A DNA stretch of 39,044 bases from Candidatus Stackebrandtia excrementipullorum (GCA_019113825.1 DXGR01000120.1:1-39044), one strand, 5' to 3'; positions 7,370 to 15,625 are shown, counted from the stretch's first letter. The notes: a model not told the origin generated them from the letters alone. A program made the numbers and translations.

Positions 7370-8553
7370 CTTCGCATGTGTTGGTGATCAACTCGGGTTC
7401 CTCATCCATCAAGTACCGGCTGCTCGACATGTCCACGGGAACCAAGATCGCCGGTGGTCTCGTGGAACGCATCGGGGAGGCCAAAGGGCGCCTTGAACAC
7501 ACCCGGGGAACCGACCGGTTCGACTCCACCCTCGTCGTCGGTGACCATGAGGAGGGAATGCGGCACATCATCGCCGCGTTCGCCGAGCACGGGCCGGCCC
7601 TGGACCGAGTGCGATTGTCGGCGGTGGGGCACCGCGTCGTTCACGGTGGGGCGGAGTTCAGCGCACCGACGATCATCACCGACGAGGTGTGCAACGGTAT
7701 CGACCGCCTGTCGGCGCTCGCTCCACTGCACAACCCGGCGAACCTGGCGGGCATTCATACCGCTCGACGATTGTTTAACGACGTCACGCACGTCGCGGTG
7801 TTCGACACGGCGTTTCACGCCACCATGGCCGAGGAGGCGTACACCTACGCGATTCCTCGTTCCTGGCGCGACGACCACGGCGTTCGGCGGTACGGGTTCC
7901 ACGGCACGTCACACGCCTATGTGTCACGTAAAGCCGCGGAGCTGTTGGGCGCGGAACCGACCGATGTGAACCTCATCGTTCTTCACCTCGGCAACGGTGC
8001 CAGCGCGTGCGCGGTGCGCGGAGGAACGTCGGTGGACACCTCCATGGGACTCACGCCCTTGGAAGGGCTGGTCATGGGAACTCGAAGTGGTGACCTTGAC
8101 CCGGCGATCATGATGCACATGCATCGGTCGGCGGGCCTGTCGGCGCCGGAGTTGGACGATGCGCTCAATCACGACTCCGGTTTGCGGGGATTGGCCGACG
8201 ACAACGACATGCGTCAGCTGCGTCGACGCGCCGAAGAGGGCGACGAGCAGGCGAAGCTGGCCCGTGCGGTGTACTGCCACCGCATCCGAAAATATGTCGG
8301 CGCATACATGGCCGTTCTGGGGCACGTCGACGCGATCGTCTTCACCGCAGGTGTCGGCGAGAACGACGCGGGAATTCGGGCCGATGCGTTGGCGGGTATG
8401 CGCGATCTGGGTATCGATGTGGACCCCGAACGCAACGCCTCGGGCCGGACGTGGATTTCCAGCTCCACTTCCGAGCGGGCGGTGTTGGTCATCCCGACCG
8501 ATGAGGAATTGGAGATCGCGCGCCAGTCCCTGGCGGCTGCCCAATACCGTTGA
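7366..8553 (+). CDS. ackA: acetate kinase
   Basis: Makes ATP and acetate from acetyl phosphate and ADP (reversible), pairing with Pta. The full set of ASKHA signatures is present: NSGSSSIKYRLLD at the N-terminus, VGHRVVHGG, FDTAFHATM, YGFHGTSHAYVS (adenine/phosphate region), HLGNGASACAV, DTSMGLTPLEGLVMGTRSGDLDP, and FTAGVGENDAGIR near the end. Its 395-residue length is normal. It starts in a GTGA overlap with the pta stop, so the pair is translationally coupled. The unit ends with a hairpin at 8576-8604. Confidence 0.97.
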   Translation: MTSHVLVINSGSSSIKYRLLDMSTGTKIAGGLVERIGEAKGRLEHTRGTDRFDSTLVVGDHEEGMRHIIAAFAEHGPALDRVRLSAVGHRVVHGGAEFSAPTIITDEVCNGIDRLSALAPLHNPANLAGIHTARRLFNDVTHVAVFDTAFHATMAEEAYTYAIPRSWRDDHGVRRYGFHGTSHAYVSRKAAELLGAEPTDVNLIVLHLGNGASACAVRGGTSVDTSMGLTPLEGLVMGTRSGDLDPAIMMHMHRSAGLSAPELDDALNHDSGLRGLADDNDMRQLRRRAEEGDEQAKLARAVYCHRIRKYVGAYMAVLGHVDAIVFTAGVGENDAGIRADALAGMRDLGIDVDPERNASGRTWISSSTSERAVLVIPTDEELEIARQSLAAAQYR

Positions 8554-8575
8554 CGGCGCGAAGGGGCCGGCCGGA

Positions 8576-8604
8576 TTGGGATACCGACTGGTATTGCATC
8601 CCAA
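8576..8604 (+). terminator. hairpin after ackA
   Basis: TTGGGAT (8576-8582) and ATCCCAA (8598-8604) form a 7-bp stem, with an alternative inner stem ATACC-GACT-GGTAT. A pyrimidine-rich stretch follows (CGCTTTCACTTCTGTT). It begins 22 bases after the ackA stop. It is a plausible terminator, without a strong T run. Confidence 0.42.
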
Positions 8605-8681
8605 CGCTTTCACTTCTGTTGCCTGCGTGGGGACGTCGCTCGCGTCGCATCGCACCGCGGGCCACCGGGCGCGCAGTGAGG

Positions 8682-9485
8682 TCAGCGGTCTTCGGCAGGT
8701 TTCGCGGCCACGACGGTCGCGAAACCGAGGTGCCGCCCCGCGTCGGTTTCAAGGTTTCGAGCCCATCTAGCGCACTGATCGCGCCAACGTTCGTCTGCGG
8801 CGACCGCGCCGTACTGTTCCCACCGCAACCAGTGACGCCACCCGTCGGGTAGCGGTGCGGCATATTCGACCTCGACCTTGCCCGTTTTCGACCAGTGTCG
8901 TCGCCACCAGTCGGCGCTGTGAAACGACGCGAAATCCCAGTCCCAGTCGGCGGCGAGGTGTTCGGGTATGAACCCGTCCAGTTCATTGTTGACCGCCGGT
9001 ACGACGATGCCCAGCCGGCCACCGGGCCGCAGGTACTTCACGATGTAGCCCAGGTACAGGTCGCAGGTCCCGAAATAGTGGTAGGCGTCGAGGCTCACGA
9101 TCGCATCGAAGTATTCGGGTGCGAATTTCAGATTGTGGGCCTCTGCGTGAATCGGCATGACCCGGTCGGCCACACCGGCCTCTCGAATGCGCTCCCAGTT
9201 GGGTCCGGGGCCGATCCACAGGTCTGCGGCGACGACGTCGACGTCGAATTCCCTGGCGAGAAAAATCGAGCTGGCCGCCATCCCACACCCCAAGTCCAGG
9301 ATGCGCATACCCGGCTGTAGATCCATGTGCTGTGACAGCTCCTCGGCCAGCCACAGTGGGTTGGGTCCCATGGCGTTGTCGTACTGCCAGATGGGGTCGT
9401 ACCGGGCGCACCGGGGAAACCGTGGATCGACGAGTAGTGTCGCGGCGAGGGTCGAATCGTGGCCGACGGTCGCCTCGGACGTCAT
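8682..9485 (-). CDS. class I SAM-dependent methyltransferase
   Basis: A 267-residue Rossmann-fold methyltransferase. The SAM-binding motif I is LDLGCGMAASSIFLAREF, followed by the acidic strand VVAADLW, motif YFDAIVSLDAYHYFG, and LRPGGRLGIVVPAV. The DLW and DAYHYFG variants mark a subgroup seen in many bacteria with unknown small-molecule acceptors; the late Trp-rich part (WWRRHWSKTGKVEVEYAAPLPDGWRHWLRWE) may hold the acceptor pocket. ATG 9485 is taken as start; ATG 9494 is also possible. Both have poor ribosome sites. It follows the TetR gene by about 58 bases on the same strand and is likely cotranscribed or controlled by it. Confidence 0.85.
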   Translation of the reverse strand: MTSEATVGHDSTLAATLLVDPRFPRCARYDPIWQYDNAMGPNPLWLAEELSQHMDLQPGMRILDLGCGMAASSIFLAREFDVDVVAADLWIGPGPNWERIREAGVADRVMPIHAEAHNLKFAPEYFDAIVSLDAYHYFGTCDLYLGYIVKYLRPGGRLGIVVPAVNNELDGFIPEHLAADWDWDFASFHSADWWRRHWSKTGKVEVEYAAPLPDGWRHWLRWEQYGAVAADERWRDQCARWARNLETDAGRHLGFATVVAAKPAEDR

Positions 9486-9488
9486 GGG

Positions 9489-9510
9489 GACCATTGTCGA
9501 ATGGTCGACA
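9489..9510. promoter_or_regulatory. overlapping palindromes before the methyltransferase start
   Basis: Two short perfect inverted repeats overlap here: GACCATT-GTCG-AATGGTC (9489-9506) and TGTCGA-ATGG-TCGACA (9495-9510). They lie immediately upstream of the methyltransferase ATG and downstream of the TetR stop. A TetR-type operator is possible; an mRNA hairpin over the start is an alternative. Confidence 0.35.
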
Positions 9511-9543
9511 CGTCCCGGCAATCGCTTTTCGCAGATGGCCGGA

Positions 9544-10224
9544 TTACGACAGGGCTTCGCGAACCGCCTCAAGAATGCTTTCGGGCCCGGCGCAGGCTTC
9601 GGCCACGGTCACGACGACCGTGGGAGGCCCGCCCAACGGAGCCGTCTCGATCCGGTGTCGCCGCACCAGTTGCAGGGCCTCCTCGAGCTGGCTGGACGCG
9701 TCGCCGACACCGTCGGCGCGCAGCCAACGCCGAAGCACGTGGTTGTGCGCGGCAATGACGGCCGCCGCCTCGACCTCGGCGAGTAGCCGCTCGGTGGGGG
9801 AATCGTCCGAGGGGTGTTTCAACAGGTGTTTGGTGAACAGTCGCTGATACCGCGACACCACGGCGTGTTCGCGTTCACGCAGGACCGGGACCTCGCGTAG
9901 CAGCCGATAACGTGCCAGCGAAACAGCGGGGTCGGCGGTGTACATGCGCAGGACCTCGTGGATGCTGCGGCACACTGCGGCAACGGGTTCCGCTCCTCGG
10001 TCGGCCTCGAGCATCTGTTCGATCCGCGCCACCGTGGCGTCGTGGTCGGGGAAGACCGCGTCCTCCTTGGTGGGGAAGTACCGAAAGAAGGTGCGCCGAG
10101 ACACTCCCGCCGCGGCCGCGATCTGATCAACCGTGGTGGCCTCGTATCCCTTGTCGGCGAACAGGCTCAGTGCTGCGGCCGACAACTCTCGCCGAGTCCG
10201 CGCCCGGCCGGATACACCCGCCAT
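9544..10224 (-). CDS. TetR-family transcriptional regulator
   Basis: A 226-residue TetR repressor. The N-terminal HTH is clear at residues about 8-55: ARTRRELSAAALSLFADKGYE, then TTVDQIAAAAGVSRRTFFRYF and the trailing PTKEDAVFPDHD. The all-helical C-terminal ligand domain is ordinary in length and resembles the acyl-CoA/drug-sensing MftR-like group by the RRTFFRYFPTKED form. ATG 10224 is the start that gives a standard N-terminus; the upstream bases have no strong ribosome site. It is upstream of the methyltransferase on the same strand and divergent from the transporter at 10469; the 244-base gap between them has no clear gene. Confidence 0.9.
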   Translation of the reverse strand: MAGVSGRARTRRELSAAALSLFADKGYEATTVDQIAAAAGVSRRTFFRYFPTKEDAVFPDHDATVARIEQMLEADRGAEPVAAVCRSIHEVLRMYTADPAVSLARYRLLREVPVLREREHAVVSRYQRLFTKHLLKHPSDDSPTERLLAEVEAAAVIAAHNHVLRRWLRADGVGDASSQLEEALQLVRRHRIETAPLGGPPTVVVTVAEACAGPESILEAVREALS

Positions 10225-10468
10225 GTCTGAGGAGACTACCCGCCGTTCGAGGCCGTGCTGAGCTGGGCGCTTCGGGGATGTCTCAGGGAAGGCTCGGGGG
10301 CGCCGGTTCAGGGCCGAAACAGGGATGTTCCCCGATGTTCGGTCCACCGATTTCGCGGAAGCTGTGTGGCAGACACCGACGTCGTCGACGCTGGTGAACA
10401 TGACCGCAGGATGAAAGGGCCGCGCCGATGGTCGGCAACGATGGTGAGACCGTTCCCGGTGGAGCACC

Positions 10469-11461
10469 ATGACGTGGCAGGTGGTCGCCGCCGTGCTGGG
10501 CGCGTGGTGTGTCGCGATCGGGGCGGCCGCCCAAGAGCGGCCCGCCACGGCGGCGACAGGGGACGCCGTGGGCGGATGGAACCTGGTCGTTCAACTGCTA
10601 CGCAGCCCGCGCTGGCTGGCGGGCTGTCTCGTCACCGTGATCGGCATGGCGCTCCACTTGGCCGCGTTGGCGACGGCGCCGCTGAGCATCGTTCAACCGC
10701 TGGGGATCAGCGGGATGCTCGTCGCCGTGTGGGTTTCGGCCCGATGGAGTGGCCGCACGCCGGGAATACGTGAGGTCCTCGGGGCCGTAGCCGTCAGCGC
10801 TGGATTGATCGGCCTGGTCGTGAGCATGCCGTTTGAGAATGCGATCGCTCCACAACCTGCCGACGGTCACCTGGCGGTTTTGTCGCTGGTCGCCGTCCCG
10901 TTGGCGGTACTCGCACTGGTCCTGGGGCGGTTTTTGGGGCCGACGTGGCGTGCGGGTGTTCTCGCGGCGGTGGCGGGCGTGTCGTTCGGAGTGACCGCGG
11001 CGTTGGTGCGTGTCGTCGTCACGGACCTGGACGCCGGTTGGTCCACCCTGTGGCATTGGCGCACCGCCGTCGCCGTGGGTTTGGCGGCGGTCGGTGGCCT
11101 GGTTCTTCAGAACGCGTATCGGGCGGGGCGTTTCAGCCTTTCCTATGCGCTACTGCTGGTCGTCGACCCGGTCGTGGCAGCCGGCATCGGTGTGGTGTTT
11201 CTGTCCGAACCGTTGCCGACGAGCATGTCGGCCGCGATCGCCGCGTGCCTGTCCATCGCGGTGCTCGTCGCCGGGGTGGCGACCCTTGCGGGGGCTGCGG
11301 CGAAACCGACCGATCCTTATCGCGGTGCCCGCCCGGTTACGGCCGGCGACGGTGCCCGCGTCGCCGGAGCCGACCCGGCATACACACATCGTTCACATTC
11401 AGTGCCTTCCAAGATCGAGGAGCCAACTCATGTTCGACCAAATGCGACCTTCACCGGCTGA
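10469..11461 (+). CDS. DMT-superfamily integral membrane transporter
   Basis: A 330-residue membrane protein with about nine hydrophobic segments over residues 1-280 (for example VVAAVLGAWCVAIGAAA, LAGCLVTVIGMALHLAALATA, VAGVSFGVTAALVRVVV, IAACLSIAVLVAGVATLAGA) and a hydrophilic tail. The EamA/NIPA-like pattern, with the motif SIVQPLGISGMLVAVWVSAR after the third segment and the matching late LLVVDPVVAAGIGVVFLSEPL, fits the drug/metabolite transporter superfamily. Substrate is unknown. GGTGGAG lies just upstream of the ATG. Its end overlaps the GT4 glycosyltransferase start by 32 bases, so the next genes form an operon with it. Confidence 0.82.
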   Translation: MTWQVVAAVLGAWCVAIGAAAQERPATAATGDAVGGWNLVVQLLRSPRWLAGCLVTVIGMALHLAALATAPLSIVQPLGISGMLVAVWVSARWSGRTPGIREVLGAVAVSAGLIGLVVSMPFENAIAPQPADGHLAVLSLVAVPLAVLALVLGRFLGPTWRAGVLAAVAGVSFGVTAALVRVVVTDLDAGWSTLWHWRTAVAVGLAAVGGLVLQNAYRAGRFSLSYALLLVVDPVVAAGIGVVFLSEPLPTSMSAAIAACLSIAVLVAGVATLAGAAAKPTDPYRGARPVTAGDGARVAGADPAYTHRSHSVPSKIEEPTHVRPNATFTG

Positions 11462-12686
11462 CGAAACGGTTTCCACCGGATCTGCGGCCGCGGTAACCGG
11501 TGGAGGCCGACGTCGAATACTCATCGGAACCGATACCTATCCACCCGATGTCAACGGTGCAGGCTATTTCACGCAGCGCCTTGCCACCGGGTTGTTCGAC
11601 CGGGGCAACGAGGTGCACGTGATCACCGTGTCCGATACCGGAAAGCCGTACCGTCACGTCGTCGACGGTGTGACCGTTCATCGCTTGAAGTCGGTCTCGG
11701 CGAGGGTATATCCGAACCAGCGGATCGTCCTTCCCGGAGCGACGGTCGCGGCCGTGGATCGGATATTCGACCGTGTCCGTCCCGACGTGACTCATATGCA
11801 GTCTCACTTCGTCGTGGGGCGTGCCTGCCTGCGCGTGTCGAAACGGCGCCGGCTTCCCGTCATGGCCACCAACCACTTCATGCCCGAGCCGTTGCTGCAT
11901 CACGTACCGGTTCCTCAGAAGGTCCGCGACTGGGCTGCGACTCGAGCGTGGAACGATGCGGCTCGCGTGTTTTCGCGAGCAGACTACGTGAGCACGCCGA
12001 CACCACTGGCGGCCAGGCATTTTGCCGACCGTGGCTTCAACGGGGACATTGACGCGATTTCGTGTGGCATCGACCTGTCACGTTTCCGTCCCCGTGAGGG
12101 GGAGGCGGCGTCGGTGCGTGCTCACTTCGGGCTCCCGGACCGCAAGACGGTCGTGTTCGTCGGTCGTCTCGATCAGGAAAAACGTATCGATCAACTGATT
12201 CGGGCCGTGCCGGCGTTGCGACGACGACAGGACGCGCAGTTGGTGATCGCGGGGGTGGGGCCGTACCGGGAACGGCTCAAGACGTTGGCGGCCGACCTGG
12301 GGGTGTCGGCGTATGTGCACCTACTCGGGTTCGTCTCGGACGAGGATCTACCGCTCGTTTACCACACCGGTGACGTTTTCGCGATTGCCAGCGTCGCCGA
12401 GCTTCAGTCGATCGTGACGCTGGAGGCGATGGCCTCGGGTCTTCCGGTGGTCGGCGCCGACGCGGTGGCGTTGCCGCACCTGATCAAGAACGGACGGAAC
12501 GGCTACCTGTTCGATCCCGGCGACGTCGAAGGGCTTGGTGCCCGTCTGGAGGCGATCCTGGCATCGCCGAGGGACCTCGAATCGATGGGGGCCGAAAGTC
12601 GCAAAATGGCCGATGAGCACGAGCACGGTCGTTCGCTGGAGCGGTTTGAAGCGGTGTACGACCGGTTGTGCGGCGTCCGTCGGTGA
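11430..12686 (+). CDS. GT4-family glycosyltransferase
   Basis: A 418-residue GT-B glycosyltransferase that adds a sugar from a nucleotide (or GDP) donor to a lipid or similar acceptor. The N-terminal acceptor domain opens with RRILIGTDTYPPDVNGAGYFTQRL, the usual glycine loop. The donor domain shows TVVFVGRLDQEKRIDQLIRAVPAL, LVIAGVGPYRERL, and the E-x7-E motif in AELQSIVTLEAMASGLPVVG. It resembles PimB/DGDG-synthase-like mannosyl- or glucosyltransferases. The ATG at 11430 has GAGGAG upstream; longer in-frame sequence falls inside the transporter gene and is a shadow. It overlaps the DUF998 gene by 4 bases, so a role in a membrane glycolipid is a reasonable guess. Confidence 0.9.
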   Translation: MFDQMRPSPADETVSTGSAAAVTGGGRRRILIGTDTYPPDVNGAGYFTQRLATGLFDRGNEVHVITVSDTGKPYRHVVDGVTVHRLKSVSARVYPNQRIVLPGATVAAVDRIFDRVRPDVTHMQSHFVVGRACLRVSKRRRLPVMATNHFMPEPLLHHVPVPQKVRDWAATRAWNDAARVFSRADYVSTPTPLAARHFADRGFNGDIDAISCGIDLSRFRPREGEAASVRAHFGLPDRKTVVFVGRLDQEKRIDQLIRAVPALRRRQDAQLVIAGVGPYRERLKTLAADLGVSAYVHLLGFVSDEDLPLVYHTGDVFAIASVAELQSIVTLEAMASGLPVVGADAVALPHLIKNGRNGYLFDPGDVEGLGARLEAILASPRDLESMGAESRKMADEHEHGRSLERFEAVYDRLCGVRR

Positions 12687-13396
12687 CATCCGGGAGGCCT
12701 CGAAGACCGTGGAACGTGACCGTCGCGGTTTTCGGGGCCTGCTTCGGTGCGTTGTGTTTCGTGGTGGTGCACATGGTCATGGCCGACACGGTCGACCCGT
12801 TGAGTCGGCCGGTCAGCGACTATGCGTTGGCGTCGCCCGGAACGACCCTGTTCTCCTTGGGGATTCTGGCCGTTACGGTGTCGTGTGGCGCGTTGGCCGG
12901 TTCCGGTCTGGGCCTGCCGGACGAGGTGCGGTTGCGTGCGAGCCTCGCGGCGGTGTCGGTCGTGCTCATCCTGGTCGTGGTCTTTCGAACCGACACCGGT
13001 GATGTGGTCACCTCGGCGGCCGGGCAGATCCATCGGTACGCGTCCGGCGTGGCGTTTCTTCTGCTGACCTGCTCGGGGTGGATGGTTTGGCGTCGCCTCG
13101 TGACCGTCGGCGACGACTCCGCGCCGGTGCTGGGCGGCCTGACACTGCTGGCTTTCGCGGCGCTGGTGTTGACCGGGTTGAACACGCTGGAGCCGGAGTT
13201 CTTCGGTCGGTGGCGCGGAGTACCGCAGAGGTTGCTGTTGACCGTTCAGACGGTGTTGATCGTGGTGATGGCCTCCGTTGCGGGCCGCACCGCGCGGTCG
13301 GGCGGCGGCCACCGCGAGCGGGGGCGGCCTGTGTCCGACGAGATCGACCCGTCGGGTACCCGGAGGCCGGATGCGCCGGTACCAAAGTGTGGCTAA
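12683..13396 (+). CDS. DUF998 family membrane protein
   Basis: About 237 residues with six predicted membrane segments: VTVAVFGACFGALCFVVVHM, LFSLGILAVTVSCGALAG, ASLAAVSVVLILVVVF, YASGVAFLLLTCSGWMVW, VLGGLTLLAFAALVLTGL and LLLTVQTVLIVVMASVAG. The motif PLSRPVSDYALASPG after the first segment is characteristic of DUF998. Its function is unknown. GTG at 12683 sits in a GTGA overlap with the glycosyltransferase stop; GTG 12668 is an alternative. It ends in a basic, charged tail (SGGGHRERGRPVSDE). Confidence 0.82.
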   Translation: MTSGRPRRPWNVTVAVFGACFGALCFVVVHMVMADTVDPLSRPVSDYALASPGTTLFSLGILAVTVSCGALAGSGLGLPDEVRLRASLAAVSVVLILVVVFRTDTGDVVTSAAGQIHRYASGVAFLLLTCSGWMVWRRLVTVGDDSAPVLGGLTLLAFAALVLTGLNTLEPEFFGRWRGVPQRLLLTVQTVLIVVMASVAGRTARSGGGHRERGRPVSDEIDPSGTRRPDAPVPKCG

Positions 13397-13438
13397 GCAG
13401 GCGTGGCGTGGCTGGTGCACGAGGTTTACGATCGGGCA

Positions 13439-14350
13439 ATGGCATCTGATCCTCCGCTCTTTGTTGTCAGCGACGTGCACGGACACCGTGAAAAGCTCGT
13501 CGGGGCGCTGTCGGAGGCCGGGCTAGTCGACTCGTCCGGCCACTGGAGTGGCGGTAACGCCCGATTGTGGTTTCTGGGAGATCTGTTTGACCGCGGTACC
13601 GACGGTGCGGGCATCGTCGAACTCATCATGCGGTTGGCCGACGAGGCCGAATCCGATGGCGGTCTGGTCGACAGCCTTCTCGGTAACCATGAGGTCCTCA
13701 TGCTGGGGGCCAGGCGGTTCGGTGACGAGGAGTTCGAGGACGAAGACGGTAATTCCCGCAATTTCATGATGTGGTGGCATCTCAACGGCGGGCAGGACGA
13801 CGACGTTGCGCGATTGAACTCCAAACAGGTCAACTGGCTGCTGAACCGACCGGTGATGACCTATGTGGCGGATCATCTGTTGGTCCACACCGATACCGTC
13901 GAATACGCCGCCTATGGACGGAGCGTCGCCGGGGTCAACAAGGCCATTCGAAAGATCATGAAATCGAACGACCACGCCAAGTGGTGGTTGCTGTTCCGGC
14001 GGTTGACGATTCGTCACCGATTCGAGGCCGAGGACGGCGCCGAGCAGGCTGCGGCGATGTTGGACTGTTTCGGTGGCGCCCAGCTCGTTCACGGTCACAG
14101 TACGATTCCCGACCGGTTGGGTCTTCCCGGTGATCAGGTGATCGGTCCGCGCCGGTATTGCGAGTCGATGGTGTTGTGCGTCGACGGTGGTATCTACCAG
14201 GGGGGGCCGTGTCTGGTGGTGGAACTTCCGGTGGACCCGGCGTTGCTGCAGCCCGAACGTCTTCCGGAATCTCCGGACGCTCCGGATGAGACTCCGGAGT
14301 TGGTTGATCCGGACGACGTGTCGTCGGAGCCGGCCACCGGCGCGACCTGA
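13439..14350 (+). CDS. calcineurin-like metallophosphoesterase
   Basis: A 303-residue dimetal phosphoesterase. All blocks of the family are visible: FVVSDVHGH (D-x-H), FLGDLFDRG (G-D-x-x-D-R-G), LGNHE (G-N-H-E), LLVHTDT and the closing LVHGHSTI (G-H). The fold therefore should hydrolyse a phosphoester, but protein phosphatase, Ap4A hydrolase or nucleotidase activity cannot be told apart. ATG 13439 directly precedes the conserved strand; GTG 13403 or 13415 would add up to 12 residues. The acidic Pro-rich tail (ESPDAPDETPELVDPDDVSSEP) is probably disordered. It is convergent with the small gene at 14747, with the hairpin array between them. Confidence 0.88.
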   Translation: MASDPPLFVVSDVHGHREKLVGALSEAGLVDSSGHWSGGNARLWFLGDLFDRGTDGAGIVELIMRLADEAESDGGLVDSLLGNHEVLMLGARRFGDEEFEDEDGNSRNFMMWWHLNGGQDDDVARLNSKQVNWLLNRPVMTYVADHLLVHTDTVEYAAYGRSVAGVNKAIRKIMKSNDHAKWWLLFRRLTIRHRFEAEDGAEQAAAMLDCFGGAQLVHGHSTIPDRLGLPGDQVIGPRRYCESMVLCVDGGIYQGGPCLVVELPVDPALLQPERLPESPDAPDETPELVDPDDVSSEPATGAT

Positions 14351-14524
14351 GGGGCCACCGTGGCATGGAAAACACGCACGGAACGCGCTTGCATCAATAC
14401 ATTACGTTTGAATATGTGAATTTTTGCGATCGATGTGCGCAAAACGGGTACCGGGTGGGCAAAGCCGACCGTGGCGAGGCATAATCCAGAAATGGTGGAA
14501 ACCATCATCAGGACTTGTTACTGA

Positions 14525-14712
14525 TGACGGCCAGGGAAAGTCCCCACCGGCTTTCCCCGGCCGTCACCTGTGCGGTGGCGTTGATCGAGGAGACCCCCAC
14601 CGGTCTCCCCGATCAACCCCACCTGATGGAGATCGAATTAGCAGCCCCACCGGCCGGTTCGGTCTCCAGTGGTGGATCGAGGAAGCTCCCACCCGCTTCC
14701 CCGATCCACCAC
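14525..14712. ncRNA. array of four stem-loops with a shared loop core
   Basis: Four adjacent long inverted repeats occupy 14525-14566, 14581-14616, 14627-14668 and 14669-14712. Numbers 1, 2 and 4 share one design: an outer stem (TGACGGCC, TTGATCG, GTGGTGGATCG with their complements), one non-paired position that is A on the left and C on the right, an inner stem (GGGAAAG, GGAGAC, GGAAGC) and an 8-10 base loop. The loops share CCCACC (plus) or GGTGGG (minus); loop 3 has it too, in a longer loop. Stem sequences differ yet pairing is kept, which points to selection on structure. In the minus-strand RNA the A/C position becomes a G-U pair, giving continuous stems. Upstream on plus, CATAAT at 14480-14485 could be a -10. 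It is either a structured RNA or 3'UTR, or a multi-part terminator between convergent genes. Confidence 0.6.
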
Positions 14713-14746
14713 CATCGGGATCACGTCTTCAGTTGTCACCGTCGGG

Positions 14747-15058
14747 TCAGTAGAAGCGAGCGGTATAGATCCGCCCGTCCCTGACCCACGCCAGGTGCAG
14801 CGCTTTGTACATGTCGTCGAGGATCGCGTCGTCCGGCAGGCCGTATGTGGTTGTGGCGCTGCGTCCTCGGTAATGCCACAACAGTCCTGCCTTCACCGAT
14901 TCGGCGTTGGCACTGTGCCTGCGGCAAGGCTCTCCGCAACGGTAGGCCGGTCGCCCCTGAGGGTCCCGCTCGAAGACCATGGCCTGTTGGCAGGCCGAAC
15001 TCCACAGTTTGTCGACTGTGTCCACATCCAGGATGGCCTGGAGCTGTTGTTCAACCAT
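14747..15058 (-). CDS. hypothetical protein (103 aa)
   Basis: I do not recognise this protein. It has 103 residues, beginning MVEQQLQAILDVDTVDKLW, soluble, with a Cys/Arg cluster (YRCGEPCRRH, residues about 39-48) and one further Cys in SSACQQAM, then LLWHYRGRSATTTYGLPDD and a helix-plus-strand end (ALHLAWVRDGRIYTARFY). Composition and codon use fit a real gene, and the plus-strand frames here do not. The ribosome site is weak (GGAATTGGTGCC before ATG). The four-hairpin array lies 35 bases downstream of its stop and would be its 3' untranslated region. Confidence 0.55.
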   Translation of the reverse strand: MVEQQLQAILDVDTVDKLWSSACQQAMVFERDPQGRPAYRCGEPCRRHSANAESVKAGLLWHYRGRSATTTYGLPDDAILDDMYKALHLAWVRDGRIYTARFY

Positions 15059-15132
15059 GGCACCAATTCCGATCTTGTGAGGATCAGCAAGGTTGGGTTT
15101 TTCGGGCGGGCAGGACTAGTCATGCCTCGCTG

Positions 15133-15229
15133 TGCATTATCACACTCATCATATTATGCATCAACACCGGGCATATGCACGTGCATGGGCGCGTGCAAAT
15201 GCCTTTTGCTGATGTGTCAAGCTGATGCA
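15133..15229. promoter_or_regulatory. AT-rich island with six TGCA motifs upstream of DUF397
   Basis: In the gap 15059-15385, which holds no gene, an AT-rich stretch carries TGCA at 15133, 15157, 15176, 15182, 15194 and 15226, including the nested palindromes GCATATGC (15171-15178) and TGCACGTGCA (15176-15185). The density and symmetry suggest a cluster of regulator sites, perhaps for the XRE protein encoded at 15753. The rest of the gap shows nothing I can name. Confidence 0.35.
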
Positions 15230-15385
15230 CGACCTTGCGCCGCAGACGCCGGCTAGGACCACGGCGACACTGTGTGGTGGGAAATCCCGTGCCCCCCACG
15301 GGATCGCGCAGCGCGGCCAGGTCTCGGCCTTCGCGTCAACCTCTGCGAAGCCGACAAGTCCGTACACCGTCTGAAAGGACATCCC

Positions 15386-15625
15386 ATGGACAAGGCATAC
15401 AACGGCATCCCCGCCGGACGGCTGTCCATCGCCTGGCAGAAGAGCGCGCGATCCAATCCAAGCGGCAACTGTGTCGAGATGGCCGCGTTGCCCGAAGGGC
15501 AAGGCATCGCGGTACGTAACTCTCGCGATCCACAAGGTCCGGCGCTGGTTTACACGATGGACGAGATGATCGCGTTCATTCACGGAGCCAAGGACGGCGA
15601 CTTCGACAACCTGATCACCGATTAG
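15386..15625 (+). CDS. DUF397 domain protein (79 aa)
   Basis: A 79-residue DUF397 protein. The core is AWQKSARSNPSGNCVEMAAL followed by GIAVRNSRDPQGPALVY and a helix (DEMIAFIHGAKDG), the standard family order. GAAAGGAC lies about 7 bases upstream of the ATG at 15386. Unlike the first pair in this window, this DUF397 gene precedes its XRE partner (gap of 127 bases) rather than following it. The partnership is inferred from the many DUF397/XRE gene pairs in actinomycetes. Confidence 0.93.
   Translation: MDKAYNGIPAGRLSIAWQKSARSNPSGNCVEMAALPEGQGIAVRNSRDPQGPALVYTMDEMIAFIHGAKDGDFDNLITD

Noticed and set aside
14525-14712. Known 6C small RNA
   Set aside because: The C-rich loops are reminiscent, but there are four hairpins, no run of six C in each loop, and the G-U pattern favours the minus strand.
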